This document shows, in pieces, positions 10,591-21,904 of a stretch of DNA of 64,000 bases. Each line of letters begins with the position of its first letter. Within the stretch, counting starts at the first letter, position 1. The stretch is taken from contig NC_056408.1 of the NCBI RefSeq assembly GCF_905147365.1, positions 17,484,001 through 17,548,000 of the forward strand, read 5' to 3'. The notes below the pieces were generated by a model. That model was not told where the DNA came from and made no database searches. It worked only from the letters and a program-made list of their open reading frames with translations. The position numbers and the translations under genes are program-made. The DNA is from Aricia agestis. Lineage: Eukaryota; Arthropoda; Insecta; Lepidoptera; Lycaenidae.

Positions 10591-12409
10591 TAGCATCTAT
10601 GTTAAACATGTATAATATTTGCAAACTTGAGTTTATTACGAGAAACCACTGGCAGATAGAAAACAATATTTTTATTTAATAAAATGCGTTTTAACAGAAT
10701 GTTAGTTTGTGTCTACAATTTAAGCTTAAACTATTTTCCTTACATCTAAGATCCAATATATGACTTGTTGGTAACTTTATTTTTGAGGGAAAGAAATTTC
10801 ATATAAATAGCAAGTGTTTATAATATTGATACATAATATAAATAGGCACATAGTGACATTAACCTGTTGGTTATTTCAATATTATAAAATATATCCTATT
10901 TTTAATACATTTAAATGAACCTTACAGCAAGTACTTACGAGTACGTAATAAAAACCTACATAAATGGTAGAGCAAATCCTATTTTGTAGATTGTAGAAGA
11001 TTGCGTAAACTGTTGAAAATCTGATAATACCTGCTTAAGGTTATATTGGAGTTATTAATTACTTATATTTATATTTTTGAGTACAATTTTTTTTACCATA
11101 AGTTAACTCAGCATGATATAACTACTTAATAATAATATTCTGAACTGAGACTGAGGCTCTGTAAAGAGCCATTGTAGGATTCATCATTAATATAATTCTA
11201 ATTTATAGTATTTTAGTGTCTGAATAACTTATTTTATACAACATTTGTTACATATAGGTAGGTACCTACTTTAATTATATTATATAATAATATTAAAGAT
11301 ATCAATACCCATTTGCAAAATTAATAACCATATCATTTAAATAAGTACTTACTTGAAACCAAAATTAATTACTTAATTTAAACTTAATTTATTTAAAAAA
11401 TACCGCAACTATCAAGGAAGGGCGTCGGAAACGGACGGACAGAAAAAAGTTAAGGGTTCCTTATAGTTCCTTAATATAAAGTTACCATGTAACCCTAAAA
11501 TACCTTTTGCAAAAAAAAACTCTGACTACATTTGTGCGCTTTAAATGTTTCTATATGAAATTCATAATAAATAATAATAAAATGCTAAAAAGTATAATAA
11601 AATATAAGTATATAATTTTTCGGAAAAACATGAACACAATATTGTAACGGAACCACAAATTTCAGAAAGGAAAATGCTTTGTCGTTCAGAAATTTCAAGA
11701 ATCAAGGTACTTTTTTATAATAGTATTGCCAGAGTAAAAATATCACATTTTAATGAGATTTCGTTAAATAAGTATGCCGAATTTACTGCGTGACTGGTGA
11801 AACATGTTCAATACTCGAGGACGTGATATTTGGTTATTATATTAGGTGGAAAAAAAAGTAATATTAATAATTGATCACCGAGTAAATGTAGTTTAAAGTT
11901 AAATAATTATTTACCCAACGCATGGACAACGCATATGTTTCTTTGGTGGAACACGCCGCCGCGCCAGCCGTATAGTATGCCTACTTGCCTAGCCGCGTAA
12001 TTTACTAAGTGTCCATGATTCATTTATTTCGGGAAATTCGGTCAAAAATGAAGTAAGTACCTAATTTTATTACATAATTATAACGAGAATCGAGTACCGA
12101 GTACTCTCCTTAAGTATTGATCATGTCTCACCAGTCATGTTGTATAAGTGACTGTATGTCTTCTGAGAATAAATCCTTTAAACCTACCTAAATTTGTATT
12201 GTAACTTGTAAGCATATTTTAAGGCCTATGGCGCTTTAATTTTTAATTTCGAATTCGCATTTTCGGATATTACAAAAAAAATATTATGATAAAAAACGTG
12301 CAGTCTCTAAAATTTTTGTAGTAACTAGTAAGTATCACTGTAACTTCATCATTTTTGTAAAAACATTAATTGCTTATGAGTTCTGGATATGAACAGACTG
12401 GTCGACTAC
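10591..12409. other. AT-rich intergenic DNA downstream of the GST gene
   Basis: No exon or transposon end was recognised. It should contain the 3' UTR of the GST gene on its right side. Around 11935-12000 there is a short G+C-richer stretch (CGCCGCCGCGCCAGCCG) of unknown meaning. Confidence 0.4.
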
Positions 12410-12529
12410 TTAAACATAAAACTCTAGGGAGTTTGTTCGGGCGTTTTTGTAATACTCCAAATACTCCATGGGTGCGTGTGATAGCTTCTTTACAGCCGGG
12501 TCTAGCTGCATTTGATCACCCCAGTCAGC
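12410..12529 (-). CDS. GSTO: GSTO last exon
   Basis: Encodes ADWGDQMQLDPAVKKLSHAP and ends SLEFYV-stop (stop at 12412-12410). It fits the family's W-x-x-x-M-x-x-DPAV segment and C-terminal tail, and joins the previous exon in phase 0. The opposite-strand ORF here is a shadow. Confidence 0.88.
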   Translation of the reverse strand, partial: ADWGDQMQLDPAVKKLSHAPMEYLEYYKNARTNSLEFYV

Positions 12530-15500
12530 CTAAAATATTGAAATTTAATATTTCACTTACAGCTATAAATTTTAAACACCTTATTAATAAAAATATTTTC
12601 ACAACAAATAACAAGGCCTATTTCTGGCACATTTTAAAAGGCACATGACATAAAGACAGGAAAGACATCTTTATGAGGAAGGGGGTAAACATATACCAAC
12701 AGGCTTATCATGGTCACCATAGAAACTGACTCTTTCTACGGAAGAATAGACAAAGTGACAGATAGATAAAGGAAATCCGCCATTTTCTCACTAAAATCTG
12801 TCAGTAAGTCCATTCTTTCCTGTTTCTAATGTTGTCATGTTAAGCCTGCAGGGTTACCTAAATGCTAGTCAAAGAAGGTGTGTTGAGTAAAGTCTAAATA
12901 CTTACAAAATTCGGGAAAACGGCCCGCTTCTGTTCAAATTTAGCCTGGTTGATACAACGTAGCAGATACAGCCTCTCCACCCACGGCCATATCATGTAAT
13001 CCAACATGCCCGGCGTGTCCCCACCGAAGTAATTTGTTCCTGAAAATATTTGGGATGTATTGAGTAAAAATGGCAATGACAATAAAATAATTTTACATGG
13101 CAACCCTGGTAAAGTAAACGAGAGGCACTTTGAGCAAAGGAGTTGTATTGAGTGCTTAACAATGGGAACTAGCCACTAGCCCGTTTTTGCTCCTTTTGTA
13201 AATTTTTATATTAAGATTAAAGAATTATGGAGGATTATTACCTACGAATAATAAAAACTAAGGAAAACTGTGTCAAAAAATTTGTTCCGATTCTACAAAA
13301 TGTGACCCTGAATACATGCATACTTTATGCAAAAAGAGACCCAAATACATGCAAGAATTTTGTGTAATTATAGAAGTGACAATCATTGTCAACAGCTTTA
13401 TTTTGTCAATTCGAATGTAGTGCTTCGTAGCTATTGCCATAATATTATATTAGTGTGCGAAGAGAACCTTGAGAACCAAATTCAAAACGATTGAAGTATG
13501 GGAATTATTTTACCTTAGTTTTTATTATTCGTAGAGATTTACCTATTTCTTCTTAGTCCTTACTAATAAAAACATTTACACAATAGATGCGCTACTGTAC
13601 AAATATTATGTGTGTTATCTAAGTGATATAAGTTACAAAATTTACTAGACAAAAAATAAAATTGGCCAAGTGCGAAGGGTTCCATACAACGTTGCCCGAC
13701 GTCCCGATTTCGGCGGGACGTCCCGATTTTTAAATCATATTTAAATGTCCCGCTTTTCGGGGATAATTCGAACGTACATGCAGCGTGCTGAGAAAGAAAG
13801 GTGCGTAATGAAGATGAGAGTGTGGGAGATAGAGTGGTGAATTTTCTATGGCTACTTTTGCTATCTGTTGTAACGTAATATAAAAATTCGAAAACTTTTA
13901 AGCTTAGGCCAAACCTACGCGACCAGGCGACTGCGAAGCGGAGCGTCAAGTTGTCAAATGTGTGTTTTGTATACAAAAAACACATTTGACAACTTGACGC
14001 AACTTGACGCTCCGTCACTGACGCGTAGGTTTGTTCTAAGCTTAATTGATTTTATATACGTTTTTTTACTATGTCCCGCTTTAGAAGGAAGAATTTTCAC
14101 TTAAAAATTTCCAAAGTCCCGACTTGGCAAAAAAAAATCTGGCAACACTGGTTCCATACCACAATAGAGCAAAAATAGGCTAAAAATTGTGTTTTTTGTA
14201 TGGGAGCCCCCTTAATTATTTCATTTATTTAAATTTTATTATAAATTATAAAAGTACAAATAAAACTGAGTATTTCGTGAATATTTCAAGTGCCTAGTAT
14301 TGCCGTTATTGATATCGAGTAAAATAGCAAAAAAATAACGTTTGTTGTATGCGAGCCCCCCTTAAATATGTAATTTATTTTGTTTTTAGTATATTTTGTT
14401 GTTATAGCGGCAACAGATATACACAATCTGTGAAAATTTCAGAAGTGTTGCTATAGCGGTTCTTAAATTACAGCCTGGAGGCACACAGACAGACAGACGG
14501 ACAGACACCGAAGTCTTAGTAATAGGGTCCCGTTTTTACCGTTTGGATACGGAACCCTAAAAACATTGTATAATATTTTTATTGGTTAGTGGCTAGCGCA
14601 CCGATTAAAAATCCGTAAAAGTAAGTTACCCTGACTTGTTTAAATTCCACATACTGGAACATGGAAGTTGTTTAAATTCCACATACCTCTAGAGGCCAGC
14701 TCTTTCTCCAATATATCGACAGTTTGTAAAATTTGTTCACCGCCGAACGCAAAATTCGTGTCGAAGCATTCCAATGTGCCTTTGATTAGCTGAAATATAA
14801 TAAATACATAATTGAAGTTTAAGATCAATTTTATTTAATTAAGTATTTAAGTATATATTTTTCTAAGAAATGAATATTTTAGTCATGTAATTGGTTCTAT
14901 GTTAGTTAGGACTTAGGAGAGACAGAATGATTTTTTCTGTCTCTCCTTATATAACGTAAAAAGAGAGAGATACAGATGAAAATAAATATTATTACAAAAT
15001 AATAAATTTAACTTCTAGGGAGCGTCCATAAATTACGTAAGACGCCACATGATCTAATAAGGTGATTTATTATTTATTTGGTTTTTAGGAGTAAAGATGT
15101 AAAAGGCTTTTTTTTTTATTGGAATAATTATTTAGTCCTATGAAACGATATTAATTCGTCCGTAAAAGTAAAAATTTCCTATGGCCATCAAAATGATATT
15201 AATGATATTTTGATTTAATATAATATATTTTTTAAATACTATAGAATTAGCTTTAGTTTTATTTTCATCTTCCATTAATTAGGTATGTATTGATATTAAA
15301 TATTTTAACACAAGATTAGCATAACATTATTGGCAGCATTGGTGCAAATAATCTTTAAAGTGCGACCACGACCTCAATTGCTTTCGGAAGTACTTAGTAT
15401 GTTGTATGAAGTAGTTCATCACTTCAATAGTCGCAGAAGACGTTTGGTGAACCAAGAGGTTGGTCAGAGAGAAGTAAAAATGTAGGTAATTACTGTGAGT

Positions 15501-16809
15501 CTTTTATTTCGACACAGATATTGTATTTAGTTAGTTTTCAGTAACCTTATCATCGAAAAGGCCTTTTTTTTATTGTGAATTTAAGTCGTCAATTGGCTAG
15601 CCACCGTTTTTTTATCTATTTTTATGCAATAATAATTATTGGTAGCAAATATTTTTCAAAAATTGATACGTCAAACGTAGGAGAACCATGCTTCGGCACG
15701 AATGGGCCGGCTCGACCGGAGAAATACGACGTTCTCACAGAAAACCGGCGTGAAACAGCGTTTGCGCTGTGTTTCGCCGAGTGAGTGAGTTTACCGGAGG
15801 TCCAATCCCCTACCCTATTCCCTTCCTTACCCTCCCCTATTCCCTTCCTTTCCCATCCCTATTCCCTACCCTCCCCTATTACCCTATTCCCTCTTAAAAG
15901 GCCGGCAACGCACCTGCAGCCCTTCTGATGCTGCGAGTGTCCATGGGCGACGGAAGTTGCTTTCCATCAGGTGACCCCTTTTACTCGTTTGCCCCCTTAT
16001 ATTTTCATAAAAAAAACCTCATATTAAGCTAGTAGTCATCGTGCATTTAACCAGATTTTTCTTAGTACCTCATTGAACCTCTCAATGAGGAGTCTGTCCT
16101 GCGCCTTGACGAAGGGGTCTCGCGAGTGCAGCGGCCTCCTCGTGTACTTCTCGTCCAGGTAGTCGCAGATCACGACGCTCTCGAACAGAAACTTGTCGCC
16201 GCTCTCCGTGGGTATCTCCAGCACGGGGATTTTCACTGGAATAAATAACAAGTAATCATTGTGTTGTTATAAATTAGTAGTAAAGTAGTTATTCTATTGT
16301 TTACTAATTTTATGGGAAGGAAATTATTGTTTATTTGGCGCCCAAAGAATTTGGAGTTTGTAGTTTTTACTGCGGAAAAATAGTTTCTGTGGGACACCGC
16401 ATTTACGCAGAAAAAGCCTACAAATTCTAAAAATTGCGGTATATAATAATATTATGTTGATGTAACAATACAGATTAATAAATAAACATTGGTTGGGCTA
16501 TGTCAATGTGTGCTTGGCATAACTAGTTATTCGACCTAAATATTTTCCACTTCCCATCTGTCATTAATCCATACTTCTGATAGCACTTAACCTTTGACGA
16601 ATACGCAAAATGTTGCAGGTCTTAAGGCTAATACTTACATCTAGGGTTCTTAGCCTTGAACCACTCCGGCAGCCTAAGGGGATCGAGCTTGTACACTTCA
16701 TACTGGACCCTCTTCGCCTCCAATATGAGCTGGACCCGGTGCCCGTAGGGGTTCATGTCCACGTGGTACAGCCTCAGCTTGTTCGATAGCGGCGGGGGCT
16801 CCATGGATC
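12410..16809 (-). CDS. GSTO: Omega-class glutathione S-transferase, five coding exons, non-Cys active site
   Basis: A cytosolic GSTO of the sepia/pyrimidodiazepine-synthase type; omega enzymes reduce or transfer with glutathione through an N-terminal Cys. Exons 16639-16809, 16069-16235, 14687-14789, 12906-13039 and 12410-12529 join in phase into about 229 residues from the first in-frame ATG (16804). The thioredoxin-like domain has KLRLYHVDMNPYGHRVQLIL, then NPR-L-KIPVLEI and FESVVICDYLDEKY. The all-helical domain has DRLLIERFNE, YFGGDTPGMLDYMIWPW and a final QMQLDPAVKKL. The family's catalytic CPYA/CPF is NPYG here, so the Cys is absent. Relatives have about 12-15 more N-terminal residues, so an upstream exon could exist; none was found. 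The fold assignment is firm; the activity is uncertain. Confidence 0.92.
12906..13039 (-). CDS. GSTO: GSTO exon (helical domain, middle)
   Basis: Encodes TNYFGGDTPGMLDYMIWPWV and ERLYLLRC, the most conserved part of insect omega GSTs, and ends AVFPNF at the donor TTT|GTAAGT. Confidence 0.93.
13660..14575 (-). repeat. Inverted copy of the dispersed repeat of 9678, carrying a MITE
   Basis: Reads in reverse from AATTGGCCAAGTGCGAAGGG to CGGAACCCTAAAAAC and includes the ACAGACAGACAGACGGACAG stretch. A MITE (13900-14043) and some other DNA interrupt it. It lies in the GSTO intron between 13040 and 14686. Confidence 0.6.
13900..14043. mobile_element. 144-bp MITE
   Basis: Terminal inverted repeats of about 22 bp start AAGCTTAGGCCAAACCTACG. 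The middle is itself a hairpin, AAGTTGTCAAATGTG paired with CACATTTGACAACTT. The family has a second, broken member at 5930. Confidence 0.75.
14636..14684. repeat. Short tandem duplication at a splice donor
   Basis: TTGTTTAAATTCCACATAC occurs twice, 30 bp apart, immediately downstream of the GSTO exon 14687-14789 on the minus strand. It duplicates intron sequence, including the bases just after the GTATGT of the donor. Confidence 0.7.
14687..14789 (-). CDS. GSTO: GSTO exon (helical domain, first part)
   Basis: Encodes LIKGTLECFDTNFAFGGEQI and LQTVDILEKELASR. The donor is AGAG|GTATGT. It is in phase 0 with the previous exon and phase 1 with the next. Confidence 0.9.
14790..15660. other. GSTO intron, AT-rich, nothing recognised
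   Basis: Contains an imperfect hairpin near 14925-14945 (GAGAGACAGAAT...TCTGTCTCTCC). No exon or transposon end was identified. Confidence 0.4.
15667..16016 (+). mobile_element. Metulj-like SINE
   Basis: Starts CGTCAAACGTAGGAGAACCA and continues through GGCCGGCTCGACCGGAGAAA, a run of CCCTATTCCC repeats, then AAAGGCCGGCAACGCACCTG and an A-rich end. I recognise it as the SINE known from butterflies as Metulj; its 3' part matches the LINE tail at 20541-20700. It is inserted in a GSTO intron. Confidence 0.7.
16069..16235 (-). CDS. GSTO: GSTO exon (glutathione-binding region)
   Basis: Encodes KIPVLEIPTESGDKFLFES and VVICDYLDEKY, the glutathione-binding E-S pair and following helix, then DRLLIERFNE at the donor GAG|GTACTA. 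A Metulj-like SINE ends only about 50 bp from this donor. Confidence 0.92.
16639..16809 (-). CDS. GSTO: GSTO exon with presumptive start (thioredoxin-like domain)
   Basis: The acceptor is TCTCCAG and the donor AGAT|GTAAGT (phase 1). The first in-frame ATG (16804-16802) gives MEPPPLSNKLRLYHVDMNPY. The exon is open upstream of the ATG, so a coding exon before it cannot be excluded. The position of the normal catalytic Cys is the Asn in MNPYG. Confidence 0.9.
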
Positions 16810-17044
16810 CTGGAGAAAAAACAAAAATAATTGTCAAAAAACATCGAAGTTTACAGTTTCATTCTGCAGACACTAAATAGATTTCAAATTACAATGTCCC
16901 TAAATTGAGTTTTAACGAAGAATGTGAGAACAAGCTTTCTAGAAAGAGATGCAGCGAACCTGAAGCCAGAGTAGCCATAGGAGTAGCCGTAATCCAAATG
17001 AAGACAACTTTTGGCTGCCCGTTCACGGCTTACGTTCCAGACCG

Positions 17045-17900
17045 TCTCTTTTTACCGACTTCCAAAAAGGAGGAGGTTATACGTTCGGCTGTATGTATCT
17101 TTTTTTTTGTATGTTCAACGATAACTCAGCCGTTTGTGATCCGATTTTCAAAATCCTTTTTGTGTTGTATAGGGTTTAACTCGAATTTGGTACCATGTTC
17201 ACGAATGTGGTGATCTCATGATGGGATCCTGGAGGAATCGAGGGGACTCCTTGAAATTTGTATGGAAACTTATAGTGATTTCAATTTTTTCTGAAGCACT
17301 CGAGGTAAATGCTACCAGAAAGCAAGATTTCGCACCAGGTTATACCCTGGATCCGAAGGTACCCAACAGAACTTTTGAATCCTTATAGATACAGGTTCGG
17401 GGATTTCGGCGTTGTTTAAACAACTGAAAGCATAAGCCAACACATCAATTTATTTTATCATCATCATCAAAATCATAATTATGCCATGGGTCATCACATT
17501 ATGACCCAATTATTGATGCTTTTCGTGATATTTTGCATCGAAGCAGATGTTTTTGATGATTATTTCGCTGTGTGTGGACCGATTTTCAAAATTCTTGTGT
17601 TATTGTATAGGATATAATCTTGATTTTGTATAATAATTACGAAAGTGGTGAGCTGATGATGGGATATATGAGCAATCGAGGGAAATCCTTGAAATTTATC
17701 AAAAGACTCATAGTGGTTAAAATGTTGTTTCTAGTAACTTAAACATATGTTACGAATAAGAGAAAGTTCATACGAAGGTGTCTCTTGGTCCAAAGGCACT
17801 GAACAGAACTCCTGAACCTTTAAATATAAAAGTTTTTAAATTGCAGCATCGCTTAGATAACTGCAAGCATTTACCACAATTTCGCTTACAGTAACATAAT
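17045..17900 (+). repeat. Dispersed repeat with 'ACCGACTTCCAAAAAGGAGG' end
   Basis: Begins TACCGACTTCCAAAAAGGAG and includes two partly repeated stretches (GATCCGATTTTCAAAAT...; GACCGATTTTCAAAATTCTT). An inverted relative is at 29370-29660, and the end of another occurs near 33505-33520. It has no ORF and is probably a non-LTR-derived repeat. Confidence 0.5.
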
Positions 17901-17981
17901 GTGAATAGTTAACATTCGTAGTGGTTATTTACGCATTAAGCCTTATCTTGTAGATAACTAAAAAGAGTGAAATTATTATTT

Positions 17982-18365
17982 TTAACAAAAAATTAAAACC
18001 GATTTCCAAGGTAAAAACAATAATAATATGAACTAAAACGATTAAATATAAAATAACTCTTACTCTATAATAGTGCCTTTTTCAGAATTCGTCTAAATCT
18101 CAACTATTTCTGTACATACTACAGTCTTCATTACTTTGAAGTCGGTACCAGTCCCAAAAGCTTCAGATATTCTGTCATTGACTGAACTCACGATAAAATT
18201 AGCTGGTACCGACTTCAAATAATGAAGACTGTAGTATGTACAGAAATAGTTGAGATTTAGACGAATTCTGAAAAAGGCACTATTATAGAGTAAGAGTTAT
18301 TTAATACGTTTTAGTTCATATTATTATTGTCTTTACCTTGGAAGTCGGTTTTAATTTTTTGTTAA
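17982..18365. mobile_element. Fold-back element, copy 1 (about 165-bp arms)
   Basis: 17982-18150 and 18204-18365 are inverted copies of each other around a 53-bp spacer. The outer end reads TTAACAAAAAATTAAAACCG and the inner ends TTTGAAGTCGGTACCA. Copy 2 is at 27561-27975. No ORF is present. Confidence 0.85.
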
Positions 18366-18630
18366 TTAAATACATCGATTTAGGAATTTACTACTCCGAT
18401 GCCTTTAAAAACTTCAAACTGTCGAGCACGATCTGAAGCGTGCGTTCCTGAATTTGATTAACATCAGACTGAATTTATGTGAAATACCTAACTTAAACGA
18501 GCCTAATTAAGATTTAGTTCCGTTCCTCATACATATTTATACGTGAACATTTTAAATATTATTCATTGATAACAGTTAAGCGGTTAAGCCGTGGTAACGA
18601 CCTCCATTTATAAAATTCAGCCGGCACAAT

Positions 18631-18907
18631 AGCAGCGTTTTACCCTGAAATAAAACGCTTATTAAATACTTACCTTATTTGAAGCATAATAATTGAGATA
18701 GGCACTTCTGTTTCCGCAGATTTTACCTCCTTTTCTTTCCTGAATGTTGGTAGCTCTGTCAACCTTGGCGCCATCATCGAGCAGGTAGAGGGAGAATTCC
18801 CGCTCGACTATGATCATTGAGTCGAAATTACACCAGGCAGAAATAAAGTTATGCTTCAAATAAGGTAAGTATTTAATAAGCGTTTTATTTCAGGGTAAAA
18901 CGCTGCT
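18631..18907. repeat. Inverted repeat at the left end of the DIRS-like element
   Basis: 18631-18689 and 18849-18907 are perfect 59-bp inverted copies (AGCAGCGTTTTACCCTGAAA...). The spacer holds 18690-18815, which recurs inverted at 23898-24044. Confidence 0.85.
18662..18859 (-). pseudogene. Short ORF in DIRS terminal repeat (left copy)
   Basis: Encodes a peptide with MIIVEREFSLYLLDDGAKVD followed by GGKICGNRSAYLNYY. The same peptide is encoded by the inverted right copy at 23899-24045. I do not recognise a domain. Because it lies in the terminal repeat it may be the end of an element ORF. Confidence 0.4.
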
Positions 18908-19808
18908 ATTAAACACTTGACCGTTATTTGAAGCATAATAATTGAGACGTGTTTGTTATCGCCTGGTGATGATGTACGCCAATGTGACAAAATAAAAGTA
19001 AGACGCCAATGTGAAAAGAAAATATAACAATATAAAATAAAAATAGTAATTCCTTGTGGGAATACTTCTAAAACTTTATAAATGAATATATAGGTGATAT
19101 AAGAGTGATGGAATAGAAAATCCAGTGTTCAAACACTTTTTTACACAATTACTACAAATCATCAAAAATACAACTTGTAAAAGCTTTGATATGGACATAA
19201 TGAAATCAACTAAAGGAACAAAATAATTTCTTAAATCGTTAGAATTAGATTAAAGTACTAGTTTTTTGTACCGATTTTCAATAACGGCCCCAAAAGTATT
19301 TCATGAATGGATACATTGTCTATCCAACTTTCAGCCATAGCTGAGCGGACGTTACCTGGTGGTGCAGTTGTCTCAGACAAGCAACCAGTAAACAGCAAGG
19401 TTGCTTATTACTGGGATTGCTTAAAATCTTCCAGCTAGATTGCCTAGAATCAGAACTGTTCGTTTTAGTTATGACTAAATAAATTAATCACATTAAGAAT
19501 TTTAAACCACTGTTTTCTTACAGTGTGTAAGATCATGTACACGTCTGCCCGACGAAAACAAAAGCAAAATATCTGTATGTCTAAAAAATACAAATAAATG
19601 ACTTGCGTCAACTGGCGTCAACAGTATAAGACTTCAATAAGTTCTTAATTTATGTTGTACAAGCTTTTTCAATGCAATATATTTTAACATGTTTTACCAA
19701 ACCGTAAGAACTTAAAGGGCCAGAAATCTCTGTATCAGACATGGAAGATATCTACTTATGTAAGAAAATAGTATTATAAGAGAGCTTAATCTATTAAAAA
19801 TAGATAAG

Positions 19809-20197
19809 CTAAGAATTTTGCAAGGACTGTGGCCGTCGGCTTGTGAGCATCATAGCATCGTGATATAAACCTGCTTGATCGGTCAAGTCGAGAGTTACGT
19901 AATTAGTCACTACATGAGCTTCGGCGGAAGCAAATAGATCGGTCACACAAGTAAGCCGCATTTTCTGATCTTCTCCGTGCAAGAAGTTAACAGATTTGGG
20001 AATGATCCAATAACTCGAAAAATCTGAATGGTTATGTCCATCAGGGCATCTGACCTGGTGCGACCTTCGTCCCAAATATAGGTTATAGCTGTTCGATTGT
20101 CGCTCTGCCAAAGAACTGTCGAGCGAGTGAGAGTCTGGTGCTGACTGCTGACCTCGGAGAAGCAGAGCGCTAGAAGCTCCTTCTGATTGTAATGCAT
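19809..20197 (-). pseudogene. DIRS RNase H and downstream segment
   Basis: 19943-20197 contains LWQSDNRTAITYIWDEGRTR, the SDN-x-x-x-AYI-x-x-x-GGTRS signature of DIRS-type RNase H. The overlapping frame 19809-20111 has DLFASAEAHVVTNYVTLDLT, the DLFAS motif that follows it in these elements. The two pieces are in different frames, so a frameshift separates them. Confidence 0.75.
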
Positions 20198-20540
20198 GAA
20201 ATTCTTATGCTGACCATGTCCCCGTTAAGGAAAGGTGGTCGAGTTGAGCACCCCAAGCTAGGTCCGACGCATCTGTTGCCAAGCAGTGCGATGGTTGACC
20301 CCAATGAATGGAAGTTGATAGATGATGACTTTGCAACCACCACCGAAGATCGTCGCTAAACGTAACGCTTGTCTCGGTAGAGAGCAGCGATTCGGAAATG
20401 CGGACTTATCCAAGTCTATGAGAAGAGACAAGAGAGCTCGGTAATGTAGCCTTCGGTACTATGAAACTGGCGAAGTTCAGGAGACCGAGGATGCTCTGCA
20501 AGGTCTTTAGATCTACCAGACTCTTTGTCAGGACTCAGGA

Positions 20541-20990
20541 CTTTTTTTTTTTTTTTTTTTTTATTAAATAAGGGGGCAAACGAGCAAACGGGGCACCTGA
20601 TGGTAAGCAACTACCGTCGCCCATGGACACTCGCAACATCAGAAGAGCTGCAGGTGCGTTGCCGGCCTTTTAAGAGGGTATACGCTCTTTTCTTGAAGGT
20701 TTGCAGGTCGTATCGGTCCGGAAATACTGCTGGTGACAGTTCATTCCAGAGTTTTACAGTGCGCGGCAGAAAGTTACGCGAAAAACGCACTGTGGAAGAC
20801 TGCCACTCATCAAGATGATGAGGATGGTATGTTTTTCGCGTGGGACGATAGCGAAAAGTTGCAGGTGGTATGATTCCGAACAATTCCTCAGAGCACTCCC
20901 CGTGATACAACCCATAGAGGATGCAGAGTGAAGCAACATCTCGGCGTAATTCCAGGGGGTCCAAGCTGTTTGAAACACTATGGCAGTCAA
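20541..20990 (-). mobile_element. 5'-truncated non-LTR retrotransposon (3' end)
   Basis: The element reads on the minus strand and ends in a poly-A tail (T run at 20540-20561). The frame 20611-20964 encodes the C terminus of a LINE reverse-transcriptase protein (RTVKLWNELSPAVFP, LQTFKKRAYTLLKGRQR). A short duplication, CAGGACT, flanks it, so it inserted into the DIRS-like element. Its tail sequence is shared with the SINE at 15667-16016. Confidence 0.75.
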
Positions 20991-21187
20991 AAAAGGCAGG
21001 ACTGGTAAAATCTTTTGATGAATTTTAGACATTTTCTCGCCTGGAAGTAGCTTTTCGTTTTGAAACGTGTTCCAACGAACACCTAGAAATACCAGGTTTT
21101 GTTGAGGCGTAAGTAAAGCCTTTGAAGCAAAATGTGGACATGCTTCTGTAGGATGATTTTGTTTTAATAAGCAATAAGATAATCGTC

Positions 21188-21714
21188 CTAATAAACGATG
21201 ATACGCAGAACTTGCTCTCTGAGGGTTTGTTTAACCCAATTGGTCAGGGAAGCAGGTGACCGGACAATAAGCAAGTAATTTGCAGCAACTGTCCCTTGTA
21301 TACAGACGTAGGAGCCGTCAGTGCGATGGAGCGACTGCCAGGTAAAATAAGCTTGGGACAGGTATATTTTGCAAAGCCAATCGTCGGGTTGCAAAACGAA
21401 ACTGTTATTAGTTGAACATTTATGAGCCCGAATGGCTGAGTCAAAACATAATCGAATAGAGTGGAAAGATTGAAAATAGGACGGCAGGACCCGTCGACCT
21501 TAGGGACCAGAAACATTGTCGAAATAAAACTTGGCAAGGGGCTGGCAACTTCTAAGACACCCTGGAATATCATTTGTCGAATTTGGAGATACATATCTTC
21601 AGACTCTGTGGTAGAAAAATGATTTTGGTTTAATATTGGAATGAACCGAGGTGGTTTCTCCATGAATGGTATGCGGTACCCTTTTAGAATCTTTATAATA
21701 ATAACCTGGAGCAT
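21188..21714 (-). pseudogene. DIRS-like reverse transcriptase, interrupted
   Basis: 21244-21714 encodes MEKPPRFIPILNQNHF and FISTMFLVPKVDGSCRPIFN, the start of the RT domain. After a frameshift, 21188-21394 gives LSQAYFTWQS, LTNWVKQTLRE and RIIVY directly followed by a stop (CTA at 21188-21190 on the plus strand) and DDYLIA. The stop stands at the X of the YXDD catalytic motif. The copy cannot make an RT. Confidence 0.8.
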
Positions 21715-21904
21715 CTAGGCGCTACCAACGAGAAACGGTGGTAAAACTTCAAAGTTTGACCCGCTCTGAATTTTTGATTATCAGTTACGTTTTTTGGCAT
21801 TCCCGAGATCCCAGAGATTCCCGAGATCCGAAAGAGAAGCGGCATATTCACGGGTACTTTTGCCGTGGAAGTTCCCTCAGTTGTCCAATCGAGCTCCTCT
21901 CGAG

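Noticed and set aside
13563..14018. 151-residue ORF on the minus strand
   Set aside because: It runs through a MITE and a dispersed repeat and has no domain.
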